A DNA stretch of 64,000 nucleotides from Nocardia sp. NBC_00565 (GCF_036345915.1 NZ_CP107785.1:1860001-1924000), one strand, 5' to 3'. Shown: positions 10,542 to 19,611, numbered from the stretch's first letter. The notes: generated by a model not told the origin, from the sequence alone. Made by a program: numbers and translations.

Positions 10542-11099
10542 TCAGGTGGTGGCCAGTTGCTTCCAGATCCGCTGTTGCCGCTGGGCCATGTGGTCGGGTG
10601 CCTTCGGCTCCCACAGCAACCGCATGCCCGCCTCCTCCGGCGTGCGGTCGGCCTTGACCGAGTTGCACGGTGCGCAGGCGGCGATCAAGTTGTTCCAGGT
10701 GTTCGGACCACCCCGGCTGCGCGGCCGGATGTGGTCGACGGTGCGCGCCCAGGAGGCGCAGTAACCGCACCGGTGGTTGTCCCGGCGTAGTACACCGGCC
10801 AACGTCGCACGGCTGTCGTCCTGCACCCGCGTCACGTGGTCGAGGTACACGTACCGCAGCAACCGGATCGTCTCCGGCAGCGCGATCTCGAGGTGCTTGG
10901 ACCGAATGGGGAAGTGCGGCTCCCTATCCGCGACCGGCTCCGCGGTTCCACCCATGAGCAGCATCACGGCCCGTTCGGCGCTGATCTCGGTGAGCGCCTC
11001 GTAGCTGGCGTTGAGCACCAGTACGCGGGTGTGTATCCAGTTGTCGACAGTCAACACCACCGGATCGGTGGCGCGATGGAACGTCATGGGAATCAACAT
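10542..11099 (-). CDS. HNH endonuclease family protein
   Basis: A 185-aa protein. An N-terminal region (VLVLNASYEALTEISAERAV) is typical of actinobacterial HNH proteins and is followed by the nuclease core: CGYC, TVDHIRPRSRGG, NTWNNLIAAC and CNSVK, i.e. paired zinc-binding cysteines and the catalytic DH. Whether it is a housekeeping or defence nuclease is unclear; members with this N-terminus are common as single chromosomal genes. No good ribosome site is visible before the ATG at 11099; an internal ATG at 11084 is an alternative. Confidence 0.85.
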   Translation of the reverse strand: MLIPMTFHRATDPVVLTVDNWIHTRVLVLNASYEALTEISAERAVMLLMGGTAEPVADREPHFPIRSKHLEIALPETIRLLRYVYLDHVTRVQDDSRATLAGVLRRDNHRCGYCASWARTVDHIRPRSRGGPNTWNNLIAACAPCNSVKADRTPEEAGMRLLWEPKAPDHMAQRQQRIWKQLATT

Positions 11100-11140
11100 G
11101 TTTCGAGAAAGCGAGCGGATCAGGCGGAAGCGGAGGTCGG

Positions 11141-11221
11141 TCAGTTACCGGCCGGGAGGCGGCGGGGTCCCTGCTCGACGCGCGCGTCATACCGACGCGG
11201 GCTCGATACGACAATGGTCAC
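11141..11221 (-). CDS. possible 26-codon leader ORF upstream of the HNH gene
   Basis: A GTG at 11221 preceded by the very strong purine run GGAGAGGAGGAGG opens a frame of 26 codons (VTIVVSSPRRYDARVEQG then PRRLPAGN) and stops 41 bases before the HNH start. The ribosome site is much better than that of the HNH gene itself, which suggests a translated leader. No similarity was recognised. Confidence 0.35.
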   Translation of the reverse strand: MTIVVSSPRRYDARVEQGPRRLPAGN

Positions 11222-11354
11222 GGCCGCCTCCTCCTCTCCTGATGCGCTGGATCACCCGCGGAACGGGGTGATCATCGTCGAATTCCATGGTGGCACACCA
11301 CACCTACCGTTGTCGGGTCATTTTTTCGACGACGGTCGTGAGCGCTACGCCGGG

Positions 11355-11675
11355 CTAACCCTGCCGCAACTGGGCCGCGCCGAAGGAGACGTGGAAACGC
11401 ACACACCAGAGCATCCGGGAGCCATCGTCGAGTCGAAGAATGACGATGGTGCCGGAGGTGTCGTGTTCATGGGAGATGAAGGAGCCGCGGGCGAGGGGGC
11501 GCGGCTCCTTCGGCGTGCCCGAGACGGCCACTGTCGGCGCCGCCTCGGTCACGGTCTTGTCGGTGAACAGCCGCCATGGCTCGAATAGTGCGAGGCCCAC
11601 CCCCAGCACGATTACCAGCACCACGGTCAGCGCCCAGGTGATCGGTGAGCGCGCGACCCGGCGGACCGACACCAT
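11355..11675 (-). CDS. membrane-anchored protein with a truncated DM13-like domain
   Basis: The ATG at 11675 follows GGGAGGAAG and gives 106 aa: a membrane helix (about 10-30), a linker, then LARGSFISHEHDTSGTIVIL and RLDDGSRML, which is the start of a DM13 domain. A normal DM13 domain continues for about 60 further residues (the LE-L-TSNGPDL-VYL part); here it turns into CVRFHVSFGAAQLRQG and stops. No other frame recovers the missing part. It is therefore probably a decayed gene rather than a functional one. Confidence 0.55.
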   Translation of the reverse strand: MVSVRRVARSPITWALTVVLVIVLGVGLALFEPWRLFTDKTVTEAAPTVAVSGTPKEPRPLARGSFISHEHDTSGTIVILRLDDGSRMLWCVRFHVSFGAAQLRQG

Positions 11676-11766
11676 GTCTTCCTCCCGCGCATCGTGTGAC
11701 CACCATTGAACCCCGCTGGCGTGCATTCGGTTGCGTCTTCGGGTCATAGCGCCCGGATCGGCGCTG

Positions 11767-12075
11767 TCATCCGATCGGTGTATGGCCGAGCATCACCCGG
11801 CCGCTGAACCGGGTCTGCTTGGCCCGCGGCAGCGGATGGAACTGGCAGCCGTGCACGTCGCGATACCACATCTCCAGGTCGGCGGTGCGCGAATAGCCAA
11901 CGCCGCCAACGGTTTCGATGGCGAGCCGGACGGTGTCGACGAGTGCGTCGGCGGCTACGGTCTTACGGCTGAGGATGCGGCCGGCATAGGCGTCGGTGTT
12001 GTCGAAACGCAGGTTGCCGGAGTCGGCGAACATGGCTTCGATCAGATCGTCGGCCGTGGTGTGCGCGTTGAGCAT
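11767..12075 (-). pseudogene. C-terminal fragment of an acyl-CoA dehydrogenase
   Basis: From the ATG at 12075 the frame encodes 102 residues that match only the last quarter of an acyl-CoA dehydrogenase: RILSRKTVAADALVDTVRLA, then TVGGVGYSRTADLE, YRDVHG and FHPLPRAKQT. The FAD and substrate domains are missing. Its start abuts the stop of a small ORF (12077), so it may be translated as a stub. An intact enzyme of the same superfamily lies at 12476-13765. Confidence 0.7.
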
Positions 12076-12076
12076 T

Positions 12077-12307
12077 TCACCGGCCCGCGGTCCGCTCGTG
12101 GATGTAGTAGCGGTAGACGCCGTCCTTGCGATCGGCCCACAGCGGATATTCGACGTCGGGGGTGGCCCATTGCCATCCGAGCGCCAGACCGGCGTCGTGT
12201 TCGGCGGCCGTCTTCGCCTCGTCCACGGAGGTTCGGGTGGTGAGGGTCTGGTCGTCGGTGCCGCAGAACTCACAGCTGTGCACCTTTCGCACCTCATATG
12301 CGATCAC
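12077..12307 (-). CDS. small hypothetical protein with a CxxC pair
   Basis: The GTG at 12307 is preceded by CGGAGG at seven bases and opens a 76-aa frame (IAYEVRKVHSCEFCGTDD at the start, then EYPLWADRKDGVYRYYIHE near the end). The single CEFC pair hints at a metal knuckle. The start overlaps the stop of the small ORF upstream (12304-12402) as GTGA, a translational coupling pattern. No family was recognised; real expression is supported by the ribosome site and by codon use. Confidence 0.5.
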   Translation of the reverse strand: MIAYEVRKVHSCEFCGTDDQTLTTRTSVDEAKTAAEHDAGLALGWQWATPDVEYPLWADRKDGVYRYYIHERTAGR

Positions 12308-12402
12308 TCGATCACCTCCGGATAACGAGGCTGAGGCTGTCTGTCTTGCCCGCCGGACACCACCGAGACCGCGCCGGTAGCCATCACGATCGACACCTGC
12401 AC
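12304..12402 (-). CDS. possible short hydrophobic ORF
   Basis: A GTG at 12402 with GGGTGG upstream could encode 32 residues (QVSIVMATGAVSVVSGGQ, then a polar end) with one hydrophobic stretch. The frame stays open further upstream without a good start. The only strong support is the GTGA overlap with the next small gene. Confidence 0.28.
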   Translation of the reverse strand: MQVSIVMATGAVSVVSGGQDRQPQPRYPEVIE

Positions 12403-12475
12403 CCAGAACGTCCACCCGTGACGCAGCCGACCTGAGGCGACCTTTCCGGGCGCGCGCCGGGTGTCCAGCGGTGGG

Positions 12476-13765
12476 CTACAGGTTGCCGACGATGTGTTCC
12501 AGGCGGCGGGCGACGAGTTCGCGCGCCTGTTCGCGCAGTGCGGGGCGGTAGCCGCTGGGATAGACCGGGTCACCGGGGGTGTAGTCCTTGAGGACTTCCT
12601 TGGCGAGGGTGATCTTGTGGACTTCGGTGGGGCCGTCGGCAATCGCCATGACTTCGGCGTAGTTCATCATGTCGACGAAGGGGAGGTCCTGGCTGACGCC
12701 GATGGCACCGTGCAGATGCAGAGCGCGCTGGGCGATATCGTGCATGACCTTCGGCATGGCGACCTTGATCGCCGCGATGTCCTTGCGGACTTTCAGATAG
12801 TCCTGTTCCTTGTCGATGCGCCAGGCGGTGCGCAGCACGAGCAGGCGGAACTGCTCCATCTCGATCCAGCTGTCGGCGATGCGCTCCTGTGTCATCTGCA
12901 GGCCCGCGAGCGGACCCTTGCGCATCGGGCGCGAGACGGCGCGTTCGGCCATCATGTCGAAAGCCTTGCGCACCAGTGCGACTGTGCGCATGGCGTGGTG
13001 CACGCGGCCGCCGCCCAGGCGGGTCTGGGCGACGATGAAGCCCATGCCCTCTTGGCCGAGCAGATGATCGGCGGGCACCCGGACGTCGGTGAAGCGCAGG
13101 TGTCCCTCGTGCTCGCTGAAGCCGTGCACGTGGAAGTTCTTCACGATCTCCAGGCCGGGCGTGTCGGCGGGCACGATGAACATCGACATGCCCTGGTACG
13201 GGCTGACATCCGGGTTGGTGATCACCATGACGATGTGGAAGCTGGCGAACTGCGCGTTGGAGTTGAACCACTTCTCGCCGTTGATCACCCAGGAATCCCC
13301 GTCGCGCACCGCACGGGTCTTGAACAGCGTCGGATCCGAACCGCCGGTCGGCTCGGTCATCACGTAACAGGAGCCGATCTCACCGGCCAGCAGCGGCTCC
13401 AGATACTTCGCCTTCTGCTCCGGAGTGCCGTAGTGCGCGAGAATCTCCGCGTTACCGGAATCCGGTGCCTGACAACCGAATACCGACGGCGCCCAGACCG
13501 AGGTGCCGAGCACTTCGTTGAGCAGCCCGAGCTTCAGCTGCCCGTAGCCGGGGCCGCCGAGTTCGGGTCCGAGGTGACATGCCCACAGTCCCTGTTCCTT
13601 CACCTGCTCCTTCAGCGGCCGCATCAGCGCCATCGCCTCGGTGTTGGTGCGGTCGTAGGGATTCGGGTAGAGCAGGTCGAGGGGCTCCACCTCGGTGCGG
13701 ACGAACTCCGCCGCCCAGTCGAGCTTGCGCTGGTACTCCGGGTCGGTTTCGAAATCCCAAGCCAT
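12476..13765 (-). CDS. acyl-CoA dehydrogenase family protein
   Basis: FAD-dependent alpha,beta-dehydrogenation of an acyl-CoA. The 429-aa protein is full length: N-terminal helical domain with GPELGGPGYGQL, central beta domain with CYVMTEPTGGSDPT and INGEKWFNSNA, and C-terminal domain with LHGAIGVSQDLP and IADGPTEVH. The ATG at 13765 begins AWDFETDPEYQRKL, the normal N-terminus. It is the last gene of an SDR-ADH-TetR-dehydrogenase operon; only two bases separate it from the TetR stop. Substrate unknown; the operon suggests catabolism of an alcohol- or keto-substituted acyl compound. Confidence 0.93.
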   Translation of the reverse strand: MAWDFETDPEYQRKLDWAAEFVRTEVEPLDLLYPNPYDRTNTEAMALMRPLKEQVKEQGLWACHLGPELGGPGYGQLKLGLLNEVLGTSVWAPSVFGCQAPDSGNAEILAHYGTPEQKAKYLEPLLAGEIGSCYVMTEPTGGSDPTLFKTRAVRDGDSWVINGEKWFNSNAQFASFHIVMVITNPDVSPYQGMSMFIVPADTPGLEIVKNFHVHGFSEHEGHLRFTDVRVPADHLLGQEGMGFIVAQTRLGGGRVHHAMRTVALVRKAFDMMAERAVSRPMRKGPLAGLQMTQERIADSWIEMEQFRLLVLRTAWRIDKEQDYLKVRKDIAAIKVAMPKVMHDIAQRALHLHGAIGVSQDLPFVDMMNYAEVMAIADGPTEVHKITLAKEVLKDYTPGDPVYPSGYRPALREQARELVARRLEHIVGNL

Positions 13766-13767
13766 GG

Positions 13768-14511
13768 TCAGCCTTTCGTTGTCGGTGTGACGATGCCGTC
13801 GAGCACGGTGGTAGCCAGAATGTCGGCGATTTCGTCGGGGGAGCGGTCGCCGTGTGGGCGGTACCAGAAGGTCACCATGTTGAGCATGCCGAGCACACTG
13901 TTGGTGACCACGTGGTCGTTGGTGTGCAGCAGTCCCGCCGTGCAGCCGGTGTCGATGACACGCTGCCAGCACTCCTGCACCTGGTCGCGCATCTCCTGCA
14001 GTTCCTCGCCGCGGTCGCCGGTCAGTGCGGTGACATCGCGCAATTGGATGGCCACCTCGCGGCGATGTTCGATGATCAGGCCGACGTGGCTGCGGATCAG
14101 CCTGCGCAGCTTGGTGATCGGGTCGTCGCCGCCGCGCGAGATCCGCTTGGCGTCGACGAGCATGAGCTGGATGTAATCGCGCAGGATCTGCCAGAGCAGC
14201 TCTTCTTTGGAGCCGATGTGGTAGTACAGCGCGCCGCGCTGCACCCCGGCCCGGTTACCGATTTCGGCGACGCCCGTGCCGTGGAATCCCTTCTCCGCGA
14301 ACAGTTCCACCGCGGCGGCCACAATGCGCGCCCGAGTCGCCTCGGCGGTGGTCTCGGCGGCCGGTGGGCGGCCGCGGCGGCGGGGCGGGGCGATCGCATG
14401 TCCGGCTGCCGCCAAGCCGCCAGGCCCCATCGAATCGCTACGCGGTGCTGAACGCCCACCCGTCTCCCGGCCGCGAGGTTCCATCGAATCGCTACGCGAT
14501 GCTGTATTCAT
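13768..14511 (-). CDS. TetR-family regulator of the SDR/ADH/acyl-CoA dehydrogenase operon
   Basis: The HTH domain lies at about residues 58-105 (RARIVAAAVELFAEKGFHGT, then VAEIGNRAGVQRGALYYHIG) and a ligand domain follows (QRVIDTGCTAGLLH region). From the ATG at 14511 it has 247 aa, with a 40-residue prefix in which a 24-bp DNA segment is duplicated 54 bp apart (14427-14450 and 14481-14504), repeating the residues RSDSM. The ATG overlaps the ADH stop as ATGA, but Met10 or Met28 could also start. It is inside the operon it probably represses. Confidence 0.88.
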   Translation of the reverse strand: MNTASRSDSMEPRGRETGGRSAPRSDSMGPGGLAAAGHAIAPPRRRGRPPAAETTAEATRARIVAAAVELFAEKGFHGTGVAEIGNRAGVQRGALYYHIGSKEELLWQILRDYIQLMLVDAKRISRGGDDPITKLRRLIRSHVGLIIEHRREVAIQLRDVTALTGDRGEELQEMRDQVQECWQRVIDTGCTAGLLHTNDHVVTNSVLGMLNMVTFWYRPHGDRSPDEIADILATTVLDGIVTPTTKG

Positions 14512-15557
14512 TGCCGCGGATCCAGGACGACTTTGGATACCCCGTCCGCGCGATCGGCGAACATGCGGTAGGCATTCGCGCCGTCCGACATCGGAAACCG
14601 GTGTGTGACAACAGCTTCGGGACGTAAACGCCCCGCCGCGGTGAGCCGCAGCAGTGTCGGCAGCTCGTATTGGATCGAACACAGCCCGATGTGGAATTCG
14701 AGCTCCTTGACCTGCGCCAACTGCATGTGGAACGGGAAGGCGCGATTGTGGCTGACGCCGATAACGCTGACGCGGCCACGATGTCCGACCGCGCTGATGG
14801 CGAGCTGGATGGTCGCGTCCGCGCCAACCGCCTCGATCGCGACATCGGCGCCGCCGCTGAGCATATCGCGGATGGCCGCCTTCGGATCCTCGGATTCGAT
14901 TGTCTCCGCACCCAGTTCGACGGCACGCTGGCACCGCTCGACCACCGGATCCAGCCCGAGCACCCGCGACGCGCCCATGGCGAACGCCGACTGCACGGCC
15001 ATCAGCCCCACCGGTCCCAGCCCGATCACCACCACGGTCTCACCGGGCGCGATGCGGGCGCGGCGGGCACCGTACCAGGCGGTCGGCGCGTTATCGGTGA
15101 GCACGATCGCGGCCTCGTCGCGCACTGTGTCGGGCAGGCGCACGAGGTTGCCCGCGGCGTGGGGGACTGCGAGGTATTCGGCCTGTGCGCCGGCGAGCGA
15201 TCCGCCGAGGCCGTAGCAGGCGTCGATCGGCAGTGGATGGCGTTCGCAGGCCGCGACGATGCCGACCTTACAGCTCGCGCACTGGTCGCAACCGACGGAG
15301 GCGGACACCAGCACCCGGTCGCCGATCGCGAATCCCCGGACCTGCGAACCCAATTCGACGATCTCGCCGACCGCCTCGTGTCCGACGCCGTATCCGGTGC
15401 CGTCGGTGAAGCCGTGCCCCGCGTAGATGTGCAGATCACTGCCGCAGATTCCGGCCGCGGTCACTCGTACGACCGCCCCGGCCCCGTCGGGCAACGCCGG
15501 ATCGGGCAGCTCGGTGAACGAGATCTGCTGCGGGCCTTCGTAAGTCAGCGCCTTCAC
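14508..15557 (-). CDS. zinc-dependent alcohol dehydrogenase (MDR superfamily)
   Basis: NAD(P)-dependent oxidation of an alcohol. A 349-aa protein with catalytic zinc ligands Cys38 and His60-Glu61 (GICGSD, GHEAVGE), a structural zinc loop with four cysteines (GCDQCASCKVGIVAACE) and the nucleotide fold VVVIGLGPVGLMAVQ. The GTG at 15557 has GGAAGG upstream. The gene is second in the operon; its stop overlaps the TetR start. Confidence 0.92.
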   Translation of the reverse strand: MKALTYEGPQQISFTELPDPALPDGAGAVVRVTAAGICGSDLHIYAGHGFTDGTGYGVGHEAVGEIVELGSQVRGFAIGDRVLVSASVGCDQCASCKVGIVAACERHPLPIDACYGLGGSLAGAQAEYLAVPHAAGNLVRLPDTVRDEAAIVLTDNAPTAWYGARRARIAPGETVVVIGLGPVGLMAVQSAFAMGASRVLGLDPVVERCQRAVELGAETIESEDPKAAIRDMLSGGADVAIEAVGADATIQLAISAVGHRGRVSVIGVSHNRAFPFHMQLAQVKELEFHIGLCSIQYELPTLLRLTAAGRLRPEAVVTHRFPMSDGANAYRMFADRADGVSKVVLDPRQ

Positions 15558-15591
15558 GGCGAAATGCCTTCCAGGTTCATCCGGGGGGTTC

Positions 15592-16338
15592 TCATCGCCA
15601 GCCGCCATCGAGGGCCAGCGTCGCACCGGTGCAGTAGGCCGACGCGTCCGTCGCGAAGAACAGCGCCGCGCCGACGATCTCATGCGGCTGCCCGACCCGC
15701 CCGAGCACGATGTGCCGGGCCAGCTCCGCCCGGAACTCATCGGGCCACGCCTTGGAGATATCCGTCGCGAACGGACCGCACTGAATCGTGTTGACTCGCA
15801 CCGTCGGTCCGAAACTCTGCGCGAGACCGCCGGTCAGATTGGACAATCCGGCCTTGGCGGCGGCGTAGGGCACCGCGAGCGGCTCCGGTCGCGCGGCCTC
15901 GATCGAGGAGATATTGATGATCGAGCCACCACCGGCCGCCGCCATCCGCGTGCCGATCAAGGTCGACAACCGGAACGGCCCCTTGAGATTCACCGCGATC
16001 ACCTTGTCGAACATGGCCTCGCTGACCTGATCCAGGCTCGGATACAGCAGCGACATGCCCGCGTTGTTGACCAGCACGTCGACCTTGCCGAACTCCGCGT
16101 ATGTGGCCTCGACCAGCGCGTCGCACTGCGCCCACGCACTGACATTGCACGCGACCGGCAACGCGCGGCGACCGTGCGTGTTCTTCACCTCGTCGGCCAG
16201 TTCTGTGCATCCGTCGAGCTTGCGGCTGGCGATCACCACATCGGCGCCGGCCGCGGCGAACGCGAGCACCATTTCCCGGCCGAGTCCCCGGCTGCCGCCG
16301 GTGACGAGCACCACCTTGTCCGATAACGCCTGTGCCAC
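15592..16338 (-). CDS. short-chain dehydrogenase/reductase
   Basis: A 248-aa classical SDR: TGGSRGLG at residues 13-20, NNAG, the serine of INISSIEA, and the YAAAK catalytic pair. The tail ends FFATDASAYCTGATLALDGG, typical of glucose/3-oxoacyl reductase-like SDRs. The GTG at 16338 follows TTGGGG; an upstream in-frame ATG at 16407 would span a palindromic operator-like site. First gene of the four-gene operon, divergent from glcB. Confidence 0.9.
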   Translation of the reverse strand: MAQALSDKVVLVTGGSRGLGREMVLAFAAAGADVVIASRKLDGCTELADEVKNTHGRRALPVACNVSAWAQCDALVEATYAEFGKVDVLVNNAGMSLLYPSLDQVSEAMFDKVIAVNLKGPFRLSTLIGTRMAAAGGGSIINISSIEAARPEPLAVPYAAAKAGLSNLTGGLAQSFGPTVRVNTIQCGPFATDISKAWPDEFRAELARHIVLGRVGQPHEIVGAALFFATDASAYCTGATLALDGGWR

Positions 16339-16351
16339 CTTGCACCCCAAC

Positions 16352-16370
16352 GAACGTTTAGGAAATGTTC
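16352..16370. promoter_or_regulatory. candidate TetR operator upstream of the SDR operon
   Basis: GAACGTTT-AGG-AAATGTTC is a 19-bp palindrome with one mismatched pair, 14 bases before the SDR start and in the glcB/SDR divergent interval. The operon's own TetR is the obvious candidate to bind it. Confidence 0.5.
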
Positions 16371-16503
16371 CAGTCAGTACATTAATTGCCCGCGCCGATA
16401 CAATCAAGGACGGATTGGGTTGCCCGGCGCGGGGATGTCACTACCGGCGGGTAACATTGGTTGCGATTTTTCCTACCCGGCTTTCTCAAAAGTGAGGCAG
16501 TAG

Positions 16504-18729
16504 ATGACAGAGCGGATTCAGGTCGGCGGGCTCCAGGTGGCCAGCGTTCTCCACGAGTTCATCGAGAACGAGGCGCTCCCCGGAACCGGCGTGGATTCCG
16601 CCGCGTTCTGGGCCGGAGCCGAGCAGGTCATCAATGACCTCGCTCCGCGCAACCGGGCCCTGCTGGCCGAACGCGACGAGATCCAGGGCAAGCTCGACGC
16701 CTGGCACGCCGAGCACCCCGGTGTGAACTACGACAAGGCGGCCTACAAGAGCTTCCTCGGCGATATCGGTTACCTGCGCGCGGCGCCGGCCGACTTCACG
16801 ATCGCCACGCAGAACGTGGACACCGAGATCGCCACCACCGCGGGCCCGCAGCTCGTGGTGCCGGTGATGAACGCCCGCTTCGCGATCAATGCCGCCAACG
16901 CGCGCTGGGGCTCGCTCTACGACGCCCTCTACGGCACCGACGCCATCTCCGAGGCCGACGGGGGTGAGAAGGGCACCGGCTACAACCCGGTCCGCGGTGG
17001 CCGCGTGATCGAATTCGCGCGCAAGTTCCTCGATACCGCCGCGCCGCTGGCCAACGGCTCACACCTGTCCTCGTCGCACTACGCGATCGATGACGGCAAG
17101 CTCGCGGTCACGCTGAGCGGCGACGAGGTCACCACCCTCGCCGCCGATGGTGCGGAACTCGTCGGCTACCTGGGCGATCCGGCCTCGCCGACCTCGATCC
17201 TGCTGCGGCACAACGGTTTGCACGTCGACATCCAGATCGACGCCGCCTCCCCGATCGGCAAGACCGACCCGGCCGGTGTCAAGGATGTCGCGCTGGAGTC
17301 CGCGGTCACCACGATCATGGACTTCGAGGATTCGGTCGCCGCGGTCGACGCCGAGGACAAGGTGCTCTGCTACCACAACTGGCTCGGCCTGATGAAGGGC
17401 GAGCTGGCGGAGAAGGTGACCAAGGGTGACAAGACCTTCACCCGCACCATGAACCCGGACCGCGTCTACACCGCGGTCGGCGGCGGCGAGCTGGTGTTGC
17501 ACGGCCGCTCGCTGCTGTTCGTGCGTAACGTCGGCCATCTGATGACCTCCGATGCGATCATCGATGCCGACGGCAACGAGGTGCCCGAGGGCATCATGGA
17601 CGGCCTGATCACCTCGCTGGCCGCCAAGCACAGCCTGCTCGGCGACACTGAGCCCACCCGCCCCGTCGGCTCCGCCTCCGACCATCCCCGTAGGCTGAAG
17701 AACAGCCGCACCGGTTCGGTCTACATCGTGAAGCCGAAGATGCACGGCCCCGACGAGGTCGCCTTCACCAACGAGCTGTTCGGCCGGATCGAGGACGTCC
17801 TCGGCCTGACCCGCAACACCCTCAAGGTCGGCATCATGGACGAGGAGCGCCGTACGACGGTCAACCTCGAGGCCTGTATCCAGGCCGCGGCCGAGCGCGT
17901 GGTGTTCATCAACACCGGCTTCCTGGACCGCACCGGCGACGAGATCCACACCTCCATGGAGGCCGGGCCGATGGTCCGCAAGGCCGAGATGAAGACGCAG
18001 CAGTGGATCCTGTCCTACGAGGACTGGAACGTCGATACGGGTCTGGCCACCGGGCTGCCCGGCAAGGCGCAGATCGGCAAGGGCATGTGGGCCATGCCGG
18101 ATCTGATGCACGACATGCTCGAGCAGAAGATCGGCCATCCGCGCGCCGGTGCCAATACCGCGTGGGTGCCCTCGCCGACCGCCGCCACCTTGCACGCGAC
18201 CCACTACCACCAGGTCAACGTCTTCGAGCGGCAGCGGGAGATCGCCGCCGGTGGTCGCCGTGCCACCATCGACCAGATTCTGGAGATCCCGCTGGCCGCG
18301 AACGCGAACTGGTCGGCGCAGGAAAAGCAGCAGGAGCTGGACAACAACTCCCAGAGCATTCTCGGGTACGTGGTGCGCTGGATCGACCATGGCGTCGGCT
18401 GCTCCAAGGTGCCCGATATTCGCGATATCGGCCTCATGGAAGACCGTGCGACCCTGCGCATTTCGAGCCAGCTGATGGCGAACTGGCTGCGCCACGGCGT
18501 GGTGCGCGCCGATGAGGTGGTGGCCAGCCTGGAGCGGATGGCGCCGGTGGTCGACAAGCAGAACGCGGGCGATCCGAACTACCGGCCGATGGCGCCGGAC
18601 TTCGCGGGCAGCATCGCGTTCCAGGCCGCGAAGGAGCTGGTGCTGGAAGGTACCAAGCAGCCCAACGGCTACACCGAGCCGATCCTGCACCGGCGTCGGC
18701 GCGAGGCCAAGGCGCTGGCTTGCGTATAA
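16504..18729 (+). CDS. glcB: malate synthase G
   Basis: Condenses glyoxylate and acetyl-CoA to malate, the second step of the glyoxylate shunt. The 741-aa length is that of the single-chain G isoform. Conserved blocks include [41 protein letters not shown] and the [19 protein letters not shown] segment. The ATG at 16504 is preceded by GAGGCAG. Its place downstream of gcvP and garA parallels Rv1837c. Together with garA it links this region to control of two-carbon flow. Confidence 0.97.
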   Translation: MTERIQVGGLQVASVLHEFIENEALPGTGVDSAAFWAGAEQVINDLAPRNRALLAERDEIQGKLDAWHAEHPGVNYDKAAYKSFLGDIGYLRAAPADFTIATQNVDTEIATTAGPQLVVPVMNARFAINAANARWGSLYDALYGTDAISEADGGEKGTGYNPVRGGRVIEFARKFLDTAAPLANGSHLSSSHYAIDDGKLAVTLSGDEVTTLAADGAELVGYLGDPASPTSILLRHNGLHVDIQIDAASPIGKTDPAGVKDVALESAVTTIMDFEDSVAAVDAEDKVLCYHNWLGLMKGELAEKVTKGDKTFTRTMNPDRVYTAVGGGELVLHGRSLLFVRNVGHLMTSDAIIDADGNEVPEGIMDGLITSLAAKHSLLGDTEPTRPVGSASDHPRRLKNSRTGSVYIVKPKMHGPDEVAFTNELFGRIEDVLGLTRNTLKVGIMDEERRTTVNLEACIQAAAERVVFINTGFLDRTGDEIHTSMEAGPMVRKAEMKTQQWILSYEDWNVDTGLATGLPGKAQIGKGMWAMPDLMHDMLEQKIGHPRAGANTAWVPSPTAATLHATHYHQVNVFERQREIAAGGRRATIDQILEIPLAANANWSAQEKQQELDNNSQSILGYVVRWIDHGVGCSKVPDIRDIGLMEDRATLRISSQLMANWLRHGVVRADEVVASLERMAPVVDKQNAGDPNYRPMAPDFAGSIAFQAAKELVLEGTKQPNGYTEPILHRRRREAKALACV

Positions 18730-18780
18730 CGATCCGTTACCCTGGGCGCTGCACAGGATATTCGGATGTGAGGAAGTTTT

Positions 18781-18882
18781 ATGGGAAGCGTTGTCCTTGA
18801 TGTGTTCGCCCTGGTCATCAATCGTGCGGCGCAGTTCTGGAATTGGATGGCCACCGGTTCGGCCGGTTTCCCACCGCTGTAA
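18781..18882 (+). CDS. small hydrophobic protein downstream of glcB
   Basis: An ATG with GAGGAAG five bases upstream opens a 33-codon frame: GSVVLDVFALVINRAAQF, then WNWMATGSAGFPPL. It is amphipathic/hydrophobic with no charged tail. The intergenic position, the ribosome site and the sense-like composition argue that it is real; nothing is known about its role. Confidence 0.5.
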   Translation: MGSVVLDVFALVINRAAQFWNWMATGSAGFPPL

Positions 18883-19010
18883 ATCGCCGAGCTGAACATC
18901 GTGTACGACCGACCCTCGGTCATGGCTCCCATCGGATGCCACGGCCGGGGGTTTTCTCATGTTGCCTATATGTCCTGCGGCCCAGAGCCTGTCGACGTAT
19001 CTTCTTTGAC

Positions 19011-19574
19011 ATGAGCAGCGGTGGCAAGGTCCGTCCACATGCCCCAGTCTGGTTCGAGCTCTGGATGGGCGCCATCACCACGGTCATCGCGCTGCTCTGC
19101 GCCGTGCTCTGCTGGGAGTTGGCCGCACAGGGCAGCTTCCCCACCAAAGTGCTGCTGTGGGTGGGACTTTCGGTCGTCGGCGTGGTCGCGGTCTGCTTCG
19201 GGATCCTCGGCCTGATCCGCTACCACGCCATCATCGTCAGCCTGGTCGCCCCGCTGCTCATCGCCGCCCTCGCCGCACTGGTCTGGTACGAAGTCCCCGA
19301 GACCACCGGTTGGCGGGTGTCGCGCCCCATCCTCGAAGACCAAGCCGCCGCCTGCGCCAACCCCGGCCACCGCACCCGCCTGGGCGTCTACACCGTCACC
19401 TACGTCACCCGCCGCGACGGCGGCTGCCTGTTCTACGTCGATGGCGGAGCCACCAATTCCGAAGGCTTCGCCTACTTCCCCGATAGCGCCCCCAGCATCG
19501 GCCCACCCGGCCCCGGCGGCGTCGGCTACGAGACCTTCCACGGACGGTGGTACCGCTTCGTGGAAAACACCTGA
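19011..19574 (+). CDS. membrane protein of unknown function
   Basis: 187 aa. Three hydrophobic helices (about 15-38, 45-66 and 70-92) are followed by an extracytoplasmic domain with three cysteines (AACANPGHRTR and GGCLFY) and a GPPGPGG turn. The ATG at 19011 lacks a clear ribosome site. No recognised family; the soluble part may be disulfide-bonded. Confidence 0.6.
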   Translation: MSSGGKVRPHAPVWFELWMGAITTVIALLCAVLCWELAAQGSFPTKVLLWVGLSVVGVVAVCFGILGLIRYHAIIVSLVAPLLIAALAALVWYEVPETTGWRVSRPILEDQAAACANPGHRTRLGVYTVTYVTRRDGGCLFYVDGGATNSEGFAYFPDSAPSIGPPGPGGVGYETFHGRWYRFVENT

Positions 19575-19611
19575 GCTTCGGACGCGGCAGCGCGCCGGGG
19601 CCGGAGGTCGT

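Noticed and set aside
17059-19038. A 659-codon open frame on the minus strand opposite glcB
   Set aside because: Shadow of malate synthase in high-GC DNA; composition dominated by Arg, His, Gly and Val with no motif.
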